A stretch of DNA of 64,000 nt from Streptomyces sp. NBC_01237 (lineage in GTDB: Bacteria; Actinomycetota; Actinomycetes; Streptomycetales; Streptomycetaceae). Where the stretch lies: positions 2,480,001 through 2,544,000 of the forward strand of contig NZ_CP108508.1 of NCBI RefSeq assembly GCF_035917275.1. Reading direction: 5' to 3'. A model generated the notes under the pieces. The model had not been told where the DNA came from. It searched no databases and saw nothing but the letters and a program-made list of their open reading frames with translations. This document shows positions 8,309 through 16,369 of this stretch, one piece after another (within the stretch, counting starts at the first letter, position 1; every line of letters starts with the position of its first letter). The position numbers and the translations under genes were made by a program.

Positions 8309-9352
8309 TTACTTGACGAGGTCGGCGCGCAGGTCGTCGAGGACCAGGTTCGCCGAGGTGACGCCGAGGCCGAGGTACCAGGTCTCGTCGGAGACGTCCT
8401 TGGCCTGCCCGGCCTTGACCGCCTTCAGGTTCTTCCACAGCGGGTTGGCCTGGGCGGTGTCGCGCTTGGTGGCCTTCACGTCCCCGTACACGCCGGTGAA
8501 GATCCAGTCCGCGTCCGCCTCGTCGATCTTCTCCGGGCTGATCTCCGCGGCGAGGTCGTCGATCTGCTGGTTCTCGGGGCGCGGCAGGCCGGTGTCCTCA
8601 AGGATCGTGCCGATGAAGGACGCCTTGGCGTACAGCCGGATCTTGTCCGGCAGGTAGCGGACCATGGAGATGGTGGGCTTGTCCGGGCCGATGTCCGTAC
8701 CGAGCTTCTCGGCCTTCGCCTCGTAGGCGGCCAGCTCGGTCTTCGCCCGGTCGGTCCGGTCCAGTGCCTCGGCGTTGAGGAGGTAGTTCTCCTTCCAGGT
8801 GAAGCCCGGACGGATGGAGAACACGGTCGGCGCGATCTTGGAGAGTTCGTCGTACTTGTCCGCGGCGCGCAGCTGGCTGCCGAGGATCAGGTCCGGCTTG
8901 AGGCCCGCGATGGCCTCCAGGTTGAGGTTGTTGATCGTGCCGACGTTCTTGGGGCTGCCCGCGTCCTTCTTCAGGTACGACGGGATGGCCGCGTCGCCCT
9001 CGGAGGGGGCGAAGCCGACCGGCTTCACACCGAGCGAGACCACGTTGTCGAACTCGCCGACGTCCAGGACGACGACGCGCTTCGGGGCGGACTTGAGCTC
9101 GGTCCTGCCCATGGCGTGGGTGAGGGTGCGGGGGAACTCGCCGGCCTTGGCGTCCGTCCCGTACTCCGCCGTCTTCTTCGCCGCGTCGCCGAAGTCCTTG
9201 CCGCCCGTGGCGACGGCCGCCTTCTTGTCGCCACCCGCATCGGTCCTGGCCGAGTCGCCCGAACCGGCGTCGTCGCTCCCGCAGGCGGAGAGGGAGAGGG
9301 CGGCGGCCACCGCCAGGCCGACTGCGGCGGTGCCGCGGCGTCGAAGGGACAT
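8309..9352 (-). CDS. Iron-siderophore ABC transporter substrate-binding lipoprotein
   Basis: A 347-aa periplasmic-binding-type (TroA/FecB fold) lipoprotein that should capture ferric siderophores outside the membrane. Residues 1-25 are a lipoprotein signal ending in the lipobox LSLSAC. The binding fold follows: RVVVLDVGEFDNVVSLGVKPVGFAP (about 95-120), NLEAIAGLKPDLILGS (about 150), and the C-terminal DETWYLGLGVTSANLVLDDLRADL. The ATG at 9352 is chosen because it gives a complete signal peptide. A 19-bp iron box lies 35 bases upstream, so expression is probably repressed by DmdR/IdeR under iron sufficiency. No permease or ATPase gene is adjacent, so it must use a transporter encoded elsewhere. 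Confidence 0.93.
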   Translation of the reverse strand: MSLRRRGTAAVGLAVAAALSLSACGSDDAGSGDSARTDAGGDKKAAVATGGKDFGDAAKKTAEYGTDAKAGEFPRTLTHAMGRTELKSAPKRVVVLDVGEFDNVVSLGVKPVGFAPSEGDAAIPSYLKKDAGSPKNVGTINNLNLEAIAGLKPDLILGSQLRAADKYDELSKIAPTVFSIRPGFTWKENYLLNAEALDRTDRAKTELAAYEAKAEKLGTDIGPDKPTISMVRYLPDKIRLYAKASFIGTILEDTGLPRPENQQIDDLAAEISPEKIDEADADWIFTGVYGDVKATKRDTAQANPLWKNLKAVKAGQAKDVSDETWYLGLGVTSANLVLDDLRADLVK

Positions 9353-9386
9353 CACTTGCTCCAGTTGTGGGTCACACAGGCACTGC

Positions 9387-9405
9387 TTAGGGGTGCCTAA
9401 CCTTA
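9387..9405 (-). promoter_or_regulatory. Iron box (DmdR/IdeR-type operator)
   Basis: On the minus strand this reads TAAGGTTAGGCACCCCTAA, a close match to the 19-bp actinobacterial iron-box consensus (TTAGGTTAGGCTNACCTAA). It sits upstream of the siderophore-binding lipoprotein start. This is a strong signal for Fe(II)-dependent repression. Confidence 0.85.
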
Positions 9406-9496
9406 GCCACGGCCACCTCTCGAAGCACAACCACCCCCTCCTTCTCAGGCGAATCCGGGCATCACCACCCTTATGTGTGAAGTGCGAGGTCTGGTG

Positions 9497-9525
9497 TTGT
9501 TCGGCAGGAAGTGCGAAAACTAGCT
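9497..9525 (+). promoter_or_regulatory. Putative promoter for the 477-aa protein
   Basis: TTGTTC (9497-9502) and CTAGCT (9520-9525) are separated by 17 bases, 24 bases before the start codon at 9550. The match to the housekeeping consensus is moderate. Confidence 0.35.
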
Positions 9526-9549
9526 TCGGTTGCCGGAGGTGACCAGCCC

Positions 9550-10983
9550 ATGACTGTCTGTGCCATCGAAGGCGGGACCGCCGGGGCCGCCGCGACGGTG
9601 GAACCCGTACCCGAGGAGTCCGGAGATCCGGAAGAACCCGGTGCGCCGGCGGCGCCCGGCGAACCGGAGACGCGCGACGCGTACGCCGCGCACCAAGCCC
9701 ATGACACGGCTGATGCGGCTGACACGGCTGATGCGGCCGTGCTCGACGAGCCGGGCGGGCCGGACGCACTCGACGCGTACGGGGCTCTCGACGCGTACAG
9801 GACGTACGGGGCTCTCGGCGTACCCGATCCCTTCGGTACGTCCGGGGCCCTCGTCCTCACCGCCGACGCGTCGTACGCCGCCCGGCTCACCGCCGCACCG
9901 GGGCAGCCCGCCGAGCGCGCCTGGTACCCCGAGCGCTGGACGCTCGACGGGCCCGAGCCCTACGCGGTGCCCCTGCCGCTCGACCAGCCCGAGGAGCCGG
10001 ACTCCCAGGTGGTGCCGCTCGCCGACGGGCGGGTGCTGATCCGGCGGCGGGTGGCGGACCTCCAGGCGTTCTCGCTGCTCTATCCGACCGGGCCCAGAAC
10101 CGGCGAACTCCCGCTGGGAGCCGTCGCCTGCGCGGATCTCACCCTGCTGCCGCCCTCGCCGGACGGCCGGAGCGTGTACGCCCTGGCCGCCGGTGAGCGC
10201 TCCACCGCCCTCTGGCTGGTGGCGGGCGGCGCCTTCGGGCCGGAGAGGATCACGGATGTACCGGGCCACTGCTCCGGCGGGGTCTGGCTGGACCGGGCGG
10301 GCCGGATGCTCGCCCTGGACCGCCGGCCGCCGGACGGCGGGCCGGTGAAGGCGGTCGCCCTGGACCTGGGACGGGGCGGTGAGGTGACGCCGCTGCTCCA
10401 GATCACGCCGGACAGCAACGACCGGCTGCTGCTCGCCGACACGGACAGCGGACTGCTGCTGCTCCGGTCCGACGCGCCGGGGCACGACCGGCTCGGCTGG
10501 GGCGTCCTCGGCAGCTGCCTGCCCGTCCGGTTCCCGGAGTGCCTGCGTCCGGCGGATGTCGCGGTGACCCCGTTCGCCGTCCAGCCGGGACAGATGCTGA
10601 TGCCGGAGAGCTGCGCAGTGGGGCTGCGGATCGACGGGGCCGCGGGCAGCTGGGTGGGGGTCTGGCGCCCGGCGGGCCGTCGGCTGCACCAGTTCGCCGC
10701 ACCGCGGGGCTGGCTGGCCGGGGCTGGGTTCTGGAGCCGGGACGGCGTGCTGCACCTGCCCTGCACCGAGCCCGGGACACGGTGCGCCGTGGCGCTGCTG
10801 GAGGCTCCGGCGGACGAGGAACCGTGCCGTGCGCGGACGGGCCCGGCGGCCGGCGACGGGGCGGGGCCAGGAACCGGGAACACGACCGGAACGCAACCAT
10901 CCGCGCCGACTGCCGGTCCTGTGGTGTGCAGGCCCGTTCCCCTGGGGCAGGCGCCTCTCCAGGGGCGTACCGCATCGGTCTAA
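9550..10983 (+). CDS. Hypothetical 477-aa protein, probable beta-propeller-like
   Basis: I do not recognise a named family. Residues 1-85 are a low-complexity acidic leader rich in Ala, Asp, Glu and Pro, with repeats such as DTADAADTADAA and DALDAYGALDAY. Residues about 95-430 show repeated blade-like strands with dispersed Trp and Gly (ALWLVAGGAFGPERITDVPGH, GVWLDRAGRMLALDR, RLLLADTDSGLLLLRS), which suggests a WD40- or TolB-like propeller. The tail from about 430 is disordered. There is no signal peptide or membrane segment. The ATG at 9550 follows a perfect GGAGGTGA. It is divergent from the iron-binding lipoprotein across a region containing the iron box. Composition matches its neighbours. 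Confidence 0.8.
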   Translation: MTVCAIEGGTAGAAATVEPVPEESGDPEEPGAPAAPGEPETRDAYAAHQAHDTADAADTADAAVLDEPGGPDALDAYGALDAYRTYGALGVPDPFGTSGALVLTADASYAARLTAAPGQPAERAWYPERWTLDGPEPYAVPLPLDQPEEPDSQVVPLADGRVLIRRRVADLQAFSLLYPTGPRTGELPLGAVACADLTLLPPSPDGRSVYALAAGERSTALWLVAGGAFGPERITDVPGHCSGGVWLDRAGRMLALDRRPPDGGPVKAVALDLGRGGEVTPLLQITPDSNDRLLLADTDSGLLLLRSDAPGHDRLGWGVLGSCLPVRFPECLRPADVAVTPFAVQPGQMLMPESCAVGLRIDGAAGSWVGVWRPAGRRLHQFAAPRGWLAGAGFWSRDGVLHLPCTEPGTRCAVALLEAPADEEPCRARTGPAAGDGAGPGTGNTTGTQPSAPTAGPVVCRPVPLGQAPLQGRTASV

Positions 10984-11097
10984 ACTTGCGGCCTGGGCTA
11001 CGCAGCCGCACCGGGCGGGTGCCGACGGTGACCGCGTCGGTGGCGGGGGCGGGGCTTGTGACAACAAGTAAGCGATCACAACGGGGTGACTTCCCAC

Positions 11098-11271
11098 ATG
11101 TCTGAAGCCCGAACAGACACGACCCAGACGCGTCCGCCGGGGGCGGACACGGACCGGGACGAAACCGGCGGCTCCGGAAAGCACCGAGGGGGTACGTCGA
11201 TGGAGAACACGGCCGCGCAGCCGCACGGCCGCCACCGCCGTCCCTCCGAGGAGGGGAGCAGAGCGGCCTGA
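11098..11271 (+). CDS. Small Arg/His-rich protein with GRHRRP motif
   Basis: A possible 57-aa hydrophilic protein. The C-terminus carries the motif PHGRHRRPSEE, which I recall from short conserved Streptomyces proteins of unknown role. The rest is Thr/Gly/Asp-rich and probably disordered. The ATG at 11098 has GGGGTGA about 8 bases upstream; an internal ATG at 11200 after GAGGGGG would give a 23-aa peptide. A perfect hairpin terminator follows 41 bases after the stop, which supports a real transcript. Confidence 0.5.
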   Translation: MSEARTDTTQTRPPGADTDRDETGGSGKHRGGTSMENTAAQPHGRHRRPSEEGSRAA

Positions 11272-11312
11272 GGCCGCACTGCGCCGGGAGCCGCCGGCGA
11301 CGAGAGACGTGC

Positions 11313-11348
11313 GGGGCCCGCACCGGCCGTTCGGCCGGTGCGGGCCCC
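11313..11348. terminator. Perfect 16-bp bidirectional hairpin terminator
   Basis: The arms 11313-11328 and 11333-11348 are exact complements around a GTTC loop. The hairpin lies between two convergent genes, the small GRHRRP protein gene and the SDR gene. Confidence 0.8.
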
Positions 11349-11367
11349 GTTCGTCGTCCCGGCGCGC

Positions 11368-12309
11368 CTATCCCCGCTTGAGGCCCAGGACTTCGGCCGC
11401 CGCGAACATCTCGTTCGGGGGGCGGTCCTCGTAGTACGGGGTGATGAGCCCGTCCAGTTCGTCGAAGGTGAACGTCTCCTTCGCCGCGTCGAACTTCGCC
11501 GCCACCTTCGGGCGTTCGACGATCGCGACCATGCCGCCGTGGACCACGAGCAGCTGCCCGTTGACCTTGGCGGCCGCCGGGGAGGCCAGATAGCCGACGA
11601 GCGGCGAGACATGCTCGGGCGCCAGGGCGTCGAGCGTGCCGTCGGCCGGTTCCTGGAAGCCCGCGAAGACGTCCTCGGTCATCCGCGTACGGGCGCGCGG
11701 GCAGATGGCGTTGGCGGTGACGCCGTACTTCGCCAGGGCCAGTGCCGTGGAGGTGGTCAGGCCGACGATGCCGCCCTTGGCCGCCGCGTAGTTCGGCTGC
11801 CCGGCCGAGCCCGCGAGGAACGCCTCCGACGAGGTGTTGACGATCCGCCCGTAGACGGGGCCGCCGGACTCCTTGGAGCGGGTGCGCCAGTGGGCGGCGG
11901 CGAAGTGCGTGGTGTTGAAGTGGCCCTTGAGGTGGACCCGGACGACGGAGTCCCATTCGTCCTCGGTCATCGAGAAGATCATCCGGTCGCGCAGGATGCC
12001 CGCGTTGTTGACCAGGACGTCGAGCTTCCCGTAGGTGGAGACGGCCAGCTCCACCAGGGCACGGGCCTGTTCGTGGTCGGAGACGTCGCCGAGGTGGGCG
12101 ACCGCGCGGCCGCCCGCCGCCCGGATCTCGGCGGCGACCTCCTCGGCGGGGGCCGCCGACGCCTCGCCGGAGCCGTCGCGGCCCGGCTGTCCGTAGTCGT
12201 TGACGACGACGGCCGCGCCGAGCCGTGCCAGCTCCAGGGCTTCGGCGCGTCCGAGGCCCCGGCCCGCGCCGGTGACGACGGCGGAGAGGCCGTCCAGGGG
12301 TAGTGACAT
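11368..12309 (-). CDS. SDR oxidoreductase (3-hydroxyacyl-CoA dehydrogenase, Hsd4A-like)
   Basis: A 313-aa short-chain dehydrogenase. It has the Rossmann motif TGAGRGLG (about residues 14-21), NNAG (about 97-100), a Ser in VNTSSEA, and YAAAKGG as the catalytic Tyr-Lys pair near 170. The overall form (SLPLDGLSAVVTGAGRGLGRAEALELARLGAAVVVNDYG) resembles the dehydrogenase part of peroxisomal multifunctional enzyme 2 and mycobacterial Hsd4A, so oxidation of a beta-hydroxyacyl-CoA to beta-ketoacyl-CoA is likely. The C-terminal 60 residues (ITPYYEDRPPNEMFAAAEVLGL) are specific to this subfamily. It is the last gene of the MaoC-ADH-SDR operon. A 31-bp direct repeat occupies the 92-base gap before it. 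Confidence 0.9.
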   Translation of the reverse strand: MSLPLDGLSAVVTGAGRGLGRAEALELARLGAAVVVNDYGQPGRDGSGEASAAPAEEVAAEIRAAGGRAVAHLGDVSDHEQARALVELAVSTYGKLDVLVNNAGILRDRMIFSMTEDEWDSVVRVHLKGHFNTTHFAAAHWRTRSKESGGPVYGRIVNTSSEAFLAGSAGQPNYAAAKGGIVGLTTSTALALAKYGVTANAICPRARTRMTEDVFAGFQEPADGTLDALAPEHVSPLVGYLASPAAAKVNGQLLVVHGGMVAIVERPKVAAKFDAAKETFTFDELDGLITPYYEDRPPNEMFAAAEVLGLKRG

Positions 12310-12316
12310 CGCAGTC

Positions 12317-12387
12317 CTCAATGTCGTGGGGTGGCTCGATCCGTGGGAGCGGGCCCCTCAACGTCGTGGGGTGGCTCGATCGGTGGG
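12317..12387. repeat. 31-bp direct repeat, two near-identical copies
   Basis: Copies at 12317-12347 and 12357-12387 differ at two positions and have a 40-base period. They fill the gap between the ADH and SDR genes in the MaoC operon. On the minus strand the core reads ATCGAGCCACCCCACGA. Confidence 0.8.
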
Positions 12388-12401
12388 TGCGGGGGCGGAC
12401 G

Positions 12402-13478
12402 TCAGAGTTCGACGCAGGTACGCAGCGACTCTCCGGTCCTCATCTGGTCCAGGGCGTCGTTGATCCCGTCCAGCCGCACCCGGTGAGTGATCATCGAGGC
12501 GAGGTCGATCCGGCCCGCCCGCCAGAGCGCGATGGCCCGCTCGTAGGAGCGCAGCACGTCCCCGCCCCCGTACATGGAGGGCAGGATCCGCTTCTCGTCG
12601 AAGAACAGCTCGAACATGTTGACCTGGAAGTTGTCGTCCATCGCTCCGGCGCCGACGACGCAGAGGGTGCCGCCGCGCCGGGTGGTCTCGTACGCCGTGC
12701 GGGCGGTGGCGGACTTGCCCACGACCTCGAAGACGTAGTCGAAGCCCTCGCCGCCGGTGATCCGCTGCTTGGCGTCGGCGAGTTCGTCCGGGGAGACCGC
12801 CTCGGTGGCGCCGAAGTTCAGCGCGGCCTCGCGCCGGGAGGCGACCGGGTCGACGGCGACGATCTGGGCGGCGCCCTGGACCCGCGCGCCCTGGATCGTG
12901 GAGATGCCGACGCCGCCGCAGCCGATGACGGCGACCGAGGAACCGGCCTCCACCTGGGCGGTGTTGATGGCGGCGCCGAGTCCGGTGGTGACCCCGCAGC
13001 CGATCAGCGCGGCGATCTCGTAGGGCACGTCGTCGGGGATCGGCACCGCACAGCCCGCGCCGACGACGACCTCCTCGGTGAAGGTGCCGGTGCCGGCGAA
13101 GCCGAAGACATCGCCGCCGGGGCGCCTGAAGTTGGGGGTGCCCGCGTTCATGAAGCCGGCCAGACAGAGCTGGGTCTGACCGCGCCTGCACGACGGGCAG
13201 GCGCCGCAGGCGGGCAGCCAGCAGACCAGGACCCGGTCCCCCTGGCTCAGCCCGGTGACTCCGTCGCCCACGTCGATGACCTCGCCCGCGCCCTCGTGGC
13301 CGGGGATGAAGGGGGCGGGCTGCGGAAGGACGCCGCTCATCGCGGAGACGTCGGAGTGACACAGTCCGGTGGCCCGGATACGGAGCTTGACCTTGCCGGG
13401 GCCGAAGCCCACCGCCTCGACGTCGTCGAGGACTTCCAGTTTGTCCTGGCCGATCTCGTGCAGTACGGCTGCGCGCAT
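12402..13478 (-). CDS. Zinc-dependent medium-chain alcohol dehydrogenase
   Basis: A 358-aa MDR-superfamily alcohol dehydrogenase. Catalytic zinc ligands are visible as GLCHSD (Cys at about residue 39) and GHEGAGEV (about 61-68). The structural zinc lobe has four cysteines in CGACPSCRRGQTQLC (about 90-105). The NAD-binding motif is VIGCGGVGIS (about 190-200), followed by VDPVASRREAA. It should oxidise a primary or long-chain alcohol, possibly a hydroxylated side chain made by a P450. Its position between a MaoC hydratase (29-nt gap) and an SDR points to a fatty-acyl or sterol side-chain route. Confidence 0.92.
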   Translation of the reverse strand: MRAAVLHEIGQDKLEVLDDVEAVGFGPGKVKLRIRATGLCHSDVSAMSGVLPQPAPFIPGHEGAGEVIDVGDGVTGLSQGDRVLVCWLPACGACPSCRRGQTQLCLAGFMNAGTPNFRRPGGDVFGFAGTGTFTEEVVVGAGCAVPIPDDVPYEIAALIGCGVTTGLGAAINTAQVEAGSSVAVIGCGGVGISTIQGARVQGAAQIVAVDPVASRREAALNFGATEAVSPDELADAKQRITGGEGFDYVFEVVGKSATARTAYETTRRGGTLCVVGAGAMDDNFQVNMFELFFDEKRILPSMYGGGDVLRSYERAIALWRAGRIDLASMITHRVRLDGINDALDQMRTGESLRTCVEL

Positions 13479-13507
13479 GGTGCGGCTCCCCTCAAATCAT
13501 GGCGTTT

Positions 13508-14362
13508 TCAGGAGTGTTCGATGACCGTGTCCACGAGCACCGGTGCGTCGTCCCGTTCGACGGCGCTCACCGCGACCTGGATGCGGCCGTCCCCGGCCCA
13601 CATCCGGATGCGGAGGGTCTCGCCGGGGAAGACCACTCCGGCGAAGCGGGTGCTGTACGCGCCGATGCGGGTCACATCGCCGTCGAGCAGCGTGTCGGTG
13701 ACGGCTTTGAGCGTCATGCCGTAGGTGCACAGCCCGTGCAGGATGGGCCGGTCGAAGCCGGCCAGCTTGGCGAACGCGGGATCGGCGTGCAGCGGGTTCC
13801 AGTCCCCGGAGAGCCGGTAGAGCAGCGCCTGGTCCTCCCGGACCGCCCGCTCCACCGTGCGGTCGGGGGCCCGGTCCGGCGGAATCGGCCGGGCGGAGGG
13901 CCCGCGTTCACCTCCGAAGCCGCCCTCGCCGCGGACGAAGATCTGGGAGTCGTTGGTCCACAGCGGGCCGTCGTCGTCGGATGCCTCGGTGCGCAGCACG
14001 AGGACGGCCGCCTTGCCCTTGTCGTACACGGCGGCGACCTTCGAGGTCTGTACGGCGCGTCCGCGCACCGGGATGGGCCGGTGCACCCGTACGGTCTGGC
14101 CGCCGTGCAGGACGGCGGCCAGGTCCACATCGACGCCGGGCGAGGAGAGGCCGCCGGTCATGGCGGTGCCGGCTCCCGCGACGGTGGCGAAGCTGGGCAG
14201 TACCTGGAGCCGGGACTCCAGGGTGTAGCGCAGCTCCTCGGGGTCGGTGGCGGGGCTGCCCGCGCCGAGGCCGAGATGGTAGAGCTGGATGTCCTTGTGG
14301 TCCCAGCCGATCTCGGCTCGGCGGGGTTCGGCGGCGACGGCCGCTACGGCATCAATGGGCAT
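13508..14362 (-). CDS. MaoC-family enoyl-CoA hydratase 2 (Hsd4B-like)
   Basis: A 284-aa double hot-dog protein. The C-terminal MaoC domain carries the hydratase 2 signature DWNPLHADPAFAKLAGFDRPILHGLCTYG (about residues 180-210), with the catalytic Asp and His. The N-terminal half (MPIDAVAAVAAEPRRAEIGWDHKDIQLYHLGLGAG) is the degenerate hot-dog typical of the MFE-2/Hsd4B group. It should hydrate trans-2-enoyl-CoA to (3R)-hydroxyacyl-CoA. The ATG at 14362 follows AAGGAGC. It is the first gene of the operon and has a well-formed promoter with a KstR-type operator just downstream of the predicted transcription start. Confidence 0.93.
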   Translation of the reverse strand: MPIDAVAAVAAEPRRAEIGWDHKDIQLYHLGLGAGSPATDPEELRYTLESRLQVLPSFATVAGAGTAMTGGLSSPGVDVDLAAVLHGGQTVRVHRPIPVRGRAVQTSKVAAVYDKGKAAVLVLRTEASDDDGPLWTNDSQIFVRGEGGFGGERGPSARPIPPDRAPDRTVERAVREDQALLYRLSGDWNPLHADPAFAKLAGFDRPILHGLCTYGMTLKAVTDTLLDGDVTRIGAYSTRFAGVVFPGETLRIRMWAGDGRIQVAVSAVERDDAPVLVDTVIEHS

Positions 14363-14457
14363 GGGGAAGCTGCTCCTTGATGGTGGGAAGACCTCGGCGC
14401 GACCGTCCGCACCGTCGGCCGCACCGAGGTCGTGCGGGACCGGCAGGCGCGCCCGTT

Positions 14458-14473
14458 CTAGAACGCGTTCTAG
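14458..14473. promoter_or_regulatory. KstR-type operator, perfect 16-bp palindrome
   Basis: CTAGAACGCGTTCTAG is a perfect dyad, and its core (14459-14472) fits the mycobacterial KstR consensus TnnAACnnGTTnnA at every defined position. It lies about +5 to +20 relative to the transcription start predicted from the promoter at 14485-14513, a classic repression position for the MaoC operon. It could also affect the divergent ABC exporter operon. Confidence 0.75.
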
Positions 14474-14484
14474 CCGATGGCCCA

Positions 14485-14513
14485 TGTATAACGCAGCCTC
14501 CGGGAGTTGTGAA
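14485..14513 (-). promoter_or_regulatory. Promoter of the MaoC-ADH-SDR operon
   Basis: On the minus strand, TTCACA (14508-14513) and TATACA (14485-14490) are separated by exactly 17 bases, a good housekeeping-sigma promoter for Streptomyces. The expected start is near 14478, about 115 bases upstream of the MaoC ATG. Confidence 0.65.
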
Positions 14514-14640
14514 GACCGCTGACGCCATGTCAGATACCTTGGCCGCAAAGGCTCCGGGTGCACGTGCGGGCCATGACATTTGTCATCGCGGAGTCCGTAC
14601 ACGGGGCTCTGCCGGACACCCCCCTGCGCTCCGTAGCGTC

Positions 14641-15636
14641 ATGGTCATGAAGCAGACGACGGGGACAGCGGAGCGAGGGCCCGCGGTGGTCTTCACCGGG
14701 GCGGTCAGGACGTTCGGCCGGGCGGAGGCGGCGGTACGCGCCGTCGACGGCATCGATCTGGAGATCGGGCGCGGCGAGACGGTGGCGCTGCTGGGCCGCA
14801 ACGGGGCGGGCAAGTCGACCACCATCAGCCTGCTGCTCGGCCTGGACGACCCGGACTCCGGGACGGTACGGCTGCTGGGCCGCTCGCCCGAAGAGGCGGT
14901 GCGCGCCGGGCTGGTGGGCGCGATGCTCCAGGACGGGCGGCCCATCCCCCGGGTGACGGTCCGCGAACTGGTCCGCTTCGTCGCCTCCACCTATCCGCAC
15001 CCGATGCCGGTCGGGGACGCGCTCGCTCTCGCGGGTGTCACCGAGTACGCGGACCGGCGCGTCGACAAGCTCTCCGGCGGCCAGACCCAGCGCGTCCGCT
15101 TCGCCGTCGCGCTGGCGGGCGATCCGGAACTGGTCGTGCTGGACGAGCCGACCGCCGCCCTGGACGTGGAGGCGCGGCGCGCGTTCTGGCGGTCGTTGCG
15201 GTCCTTCGCCGGGCGCGGCAACACCGTCCTGTTCTCCACCCACTATCTGGAGGAGGCCGACGAGAACGCCGACCGGATCGTCGTGATCGACCGGGGCCGG
15301 ATCGTCGCGGACGGCAGCGGCGACCGGATCAGGCGCGCGGCGGGCGGGAGCCTCGTCTCCCTCGATCTGGCCGGAGCGCCGTCGGACGGCCTTGAGCTGC
15401 TGCCCGGTGTCATCGGTGTCGAGGTGCGCGGGGACCGGGCGCTGCTGCGGACGGACGACTCGGACGCGACCGTCGTCGAGCTGGCGCGGATCGGCGCCGT
15501 CCGTGGGCTGAGCGTGTCACGGGCCACTCTGGAGGACGCCTTCCTGGCGCTGACCGCGCCCGCCGACGCCCCTTCCCGTACCGCCGGTTCCGACTCCGCT
15601 TCCCACCCCGCCGCCCGCTCAGAGGAGACCGTGTGA
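14641..15636 (+). CDS. ABC-2 type transporter ATP-binding protein
   Basis: A 331-aa ATPase subunit of an exporter of the DrrA/NatA type. It has Walker A GRNGAGKST (about residues 58-66), signature LSGGQTQRVRFA (about 145), Walker B LVVLDEPTAALD, and the H-loop FSTHYLEEAD. The C-terminal 90 residues form the accessory domain usual in this class. The ATG at 14641 (or 14647) has no obvious ribosome site, so the transcript may be leaderless. The stop overlaps the permease start. Substrate is unknown; drug or lipid export or antibiotic self-protection are typical for the class. Confidence 0.92.
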   Translation: MVMKQTTGTAERGPAVVFTGAVRTFGRAEAAVRAVDGIDLEIGRGETVALLGRNGAGKSTTISLLLGLDDPDSGTVRLLGRSPEEAVRAGLVGAMLQDGRPIPRVTVRELVRFVASTYPHPMPVGDALALAGVTEYADRRVDKLSGGQTQRVRFAVALAGDPELVVLDEPTAALDVEARRAFWRSLRSFAGRGNTVLFSTHYLEEADENADRIVVIDRGRIVADGSGDRIRRAAGGSLVSLDLAGAPSDGLELLPGVIGVEVRGDRALLRTDDSDATVVELARIGAVRGLSVSRATLEDAFLALTAPADAPSRTAGSDSASHPAARSEETV

Positions 15637-16358
15637 TGCTGCCCTACATCGTGCTGGAAATCCGGCGGACCCTGCGCGACAGCGTCTTCCTGATCTTCGG
15701 AACAGGGATGCCGGTGATGATGTACCTGCTCTTCACCAATCTGGGCGGCGGCGCCGACTACGGCGACTGGAAGGCCGCCTCCATGGTCGGCATGGCCGCG
15801 TACGGAGCACTCGGTTCCGCCATGGCCATCGGTACCGGGATCGCCTCCGACAAGTCCCTGGGCTGGCTCCGGCAGCTGCGGATCACCCCGCTTCCGCCCT
15901 CGCGGGCCGTCGCGGGCCGGGCGATCAGCGGTTCGGTGACCGTACTGCCGACGATCGTGGCGGTCCTGCTGGCCGGCGCCCTGGTCAACGGGGTGCGGCT
16001 GGCCATCTGGCAGTGGACCGCGCTGGTGCTGCTGCTGTGGATCGGGGCGCTGCCGTTCACCCTGCTCGGCATCGGAAACGGCTACCGGCTGACCCCGCAG
16101 GGCACCGGTGTGGTCAATGTGGCCTGTCTGATGGGCTTCGCGGTCGTCGGCGGACTGTGGTTCCCGCTCGCGGAGTTCCCGGCGTGGCTGCGCTCCATCG
16201 GCGAGTACAGCCCGGCCCACGGCTTCGCCGGGCTCGGCCGGGCGGCGATCGCCGGGCACGCGCCGGGCGCCGGGTCCGTCGCGCTGCTCACCGGATGGCT
16301 GCTGCTCTTCGGCGGATACGCGGTTCTCTCGTACCGTCGGTCCGCGAGAACCGTGTGA
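15636..16358 (+). CDS. ABC-2 type transporter permease
   Basis: A 240-aa integral membrane protein with about six hydrophobic helices, of the ABC2_membrane class that pairs with DrrA/NatA-like ATPases. Its conserved C-terminal region (GFAVVGGLWFPLAEFPAWLRSIGEYSPAHGFAGLGRAAIAG) matches the family's periplasmic turn before the last helix. The ATG at 15636 shares its A with the TGA of the ATPase gene and follows GAGGAGACC; a GTG three bases earlier is the alternative. It forms one operon with the ATPase and the kinase 11 bases downstream. Confidence 0.92.
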   Translation: MLPYIVLEIRRTLRDSVFLIFGTGMPVMMYLLFTNLGGGADYGDWKAASMVGMAAYGALGSAMAIGTGIASDKSLGWLRQLRITPLPPSRAVAGRAISGSVTVLPTIVAVLLAGALVNGVRLAIWQWTALVLLLWIGALPFTLLGIGNGYRLTPQGTGVVNVACLMGFAVVGGLWFPLAEFPAWLRSIGEYSPAHGFAGLGRAAIAGHAPGAGSVALLTGWLLLFGGYAVLSYRRSARTV

Positions 16359-16369
16359 CGGGAGCGAAT

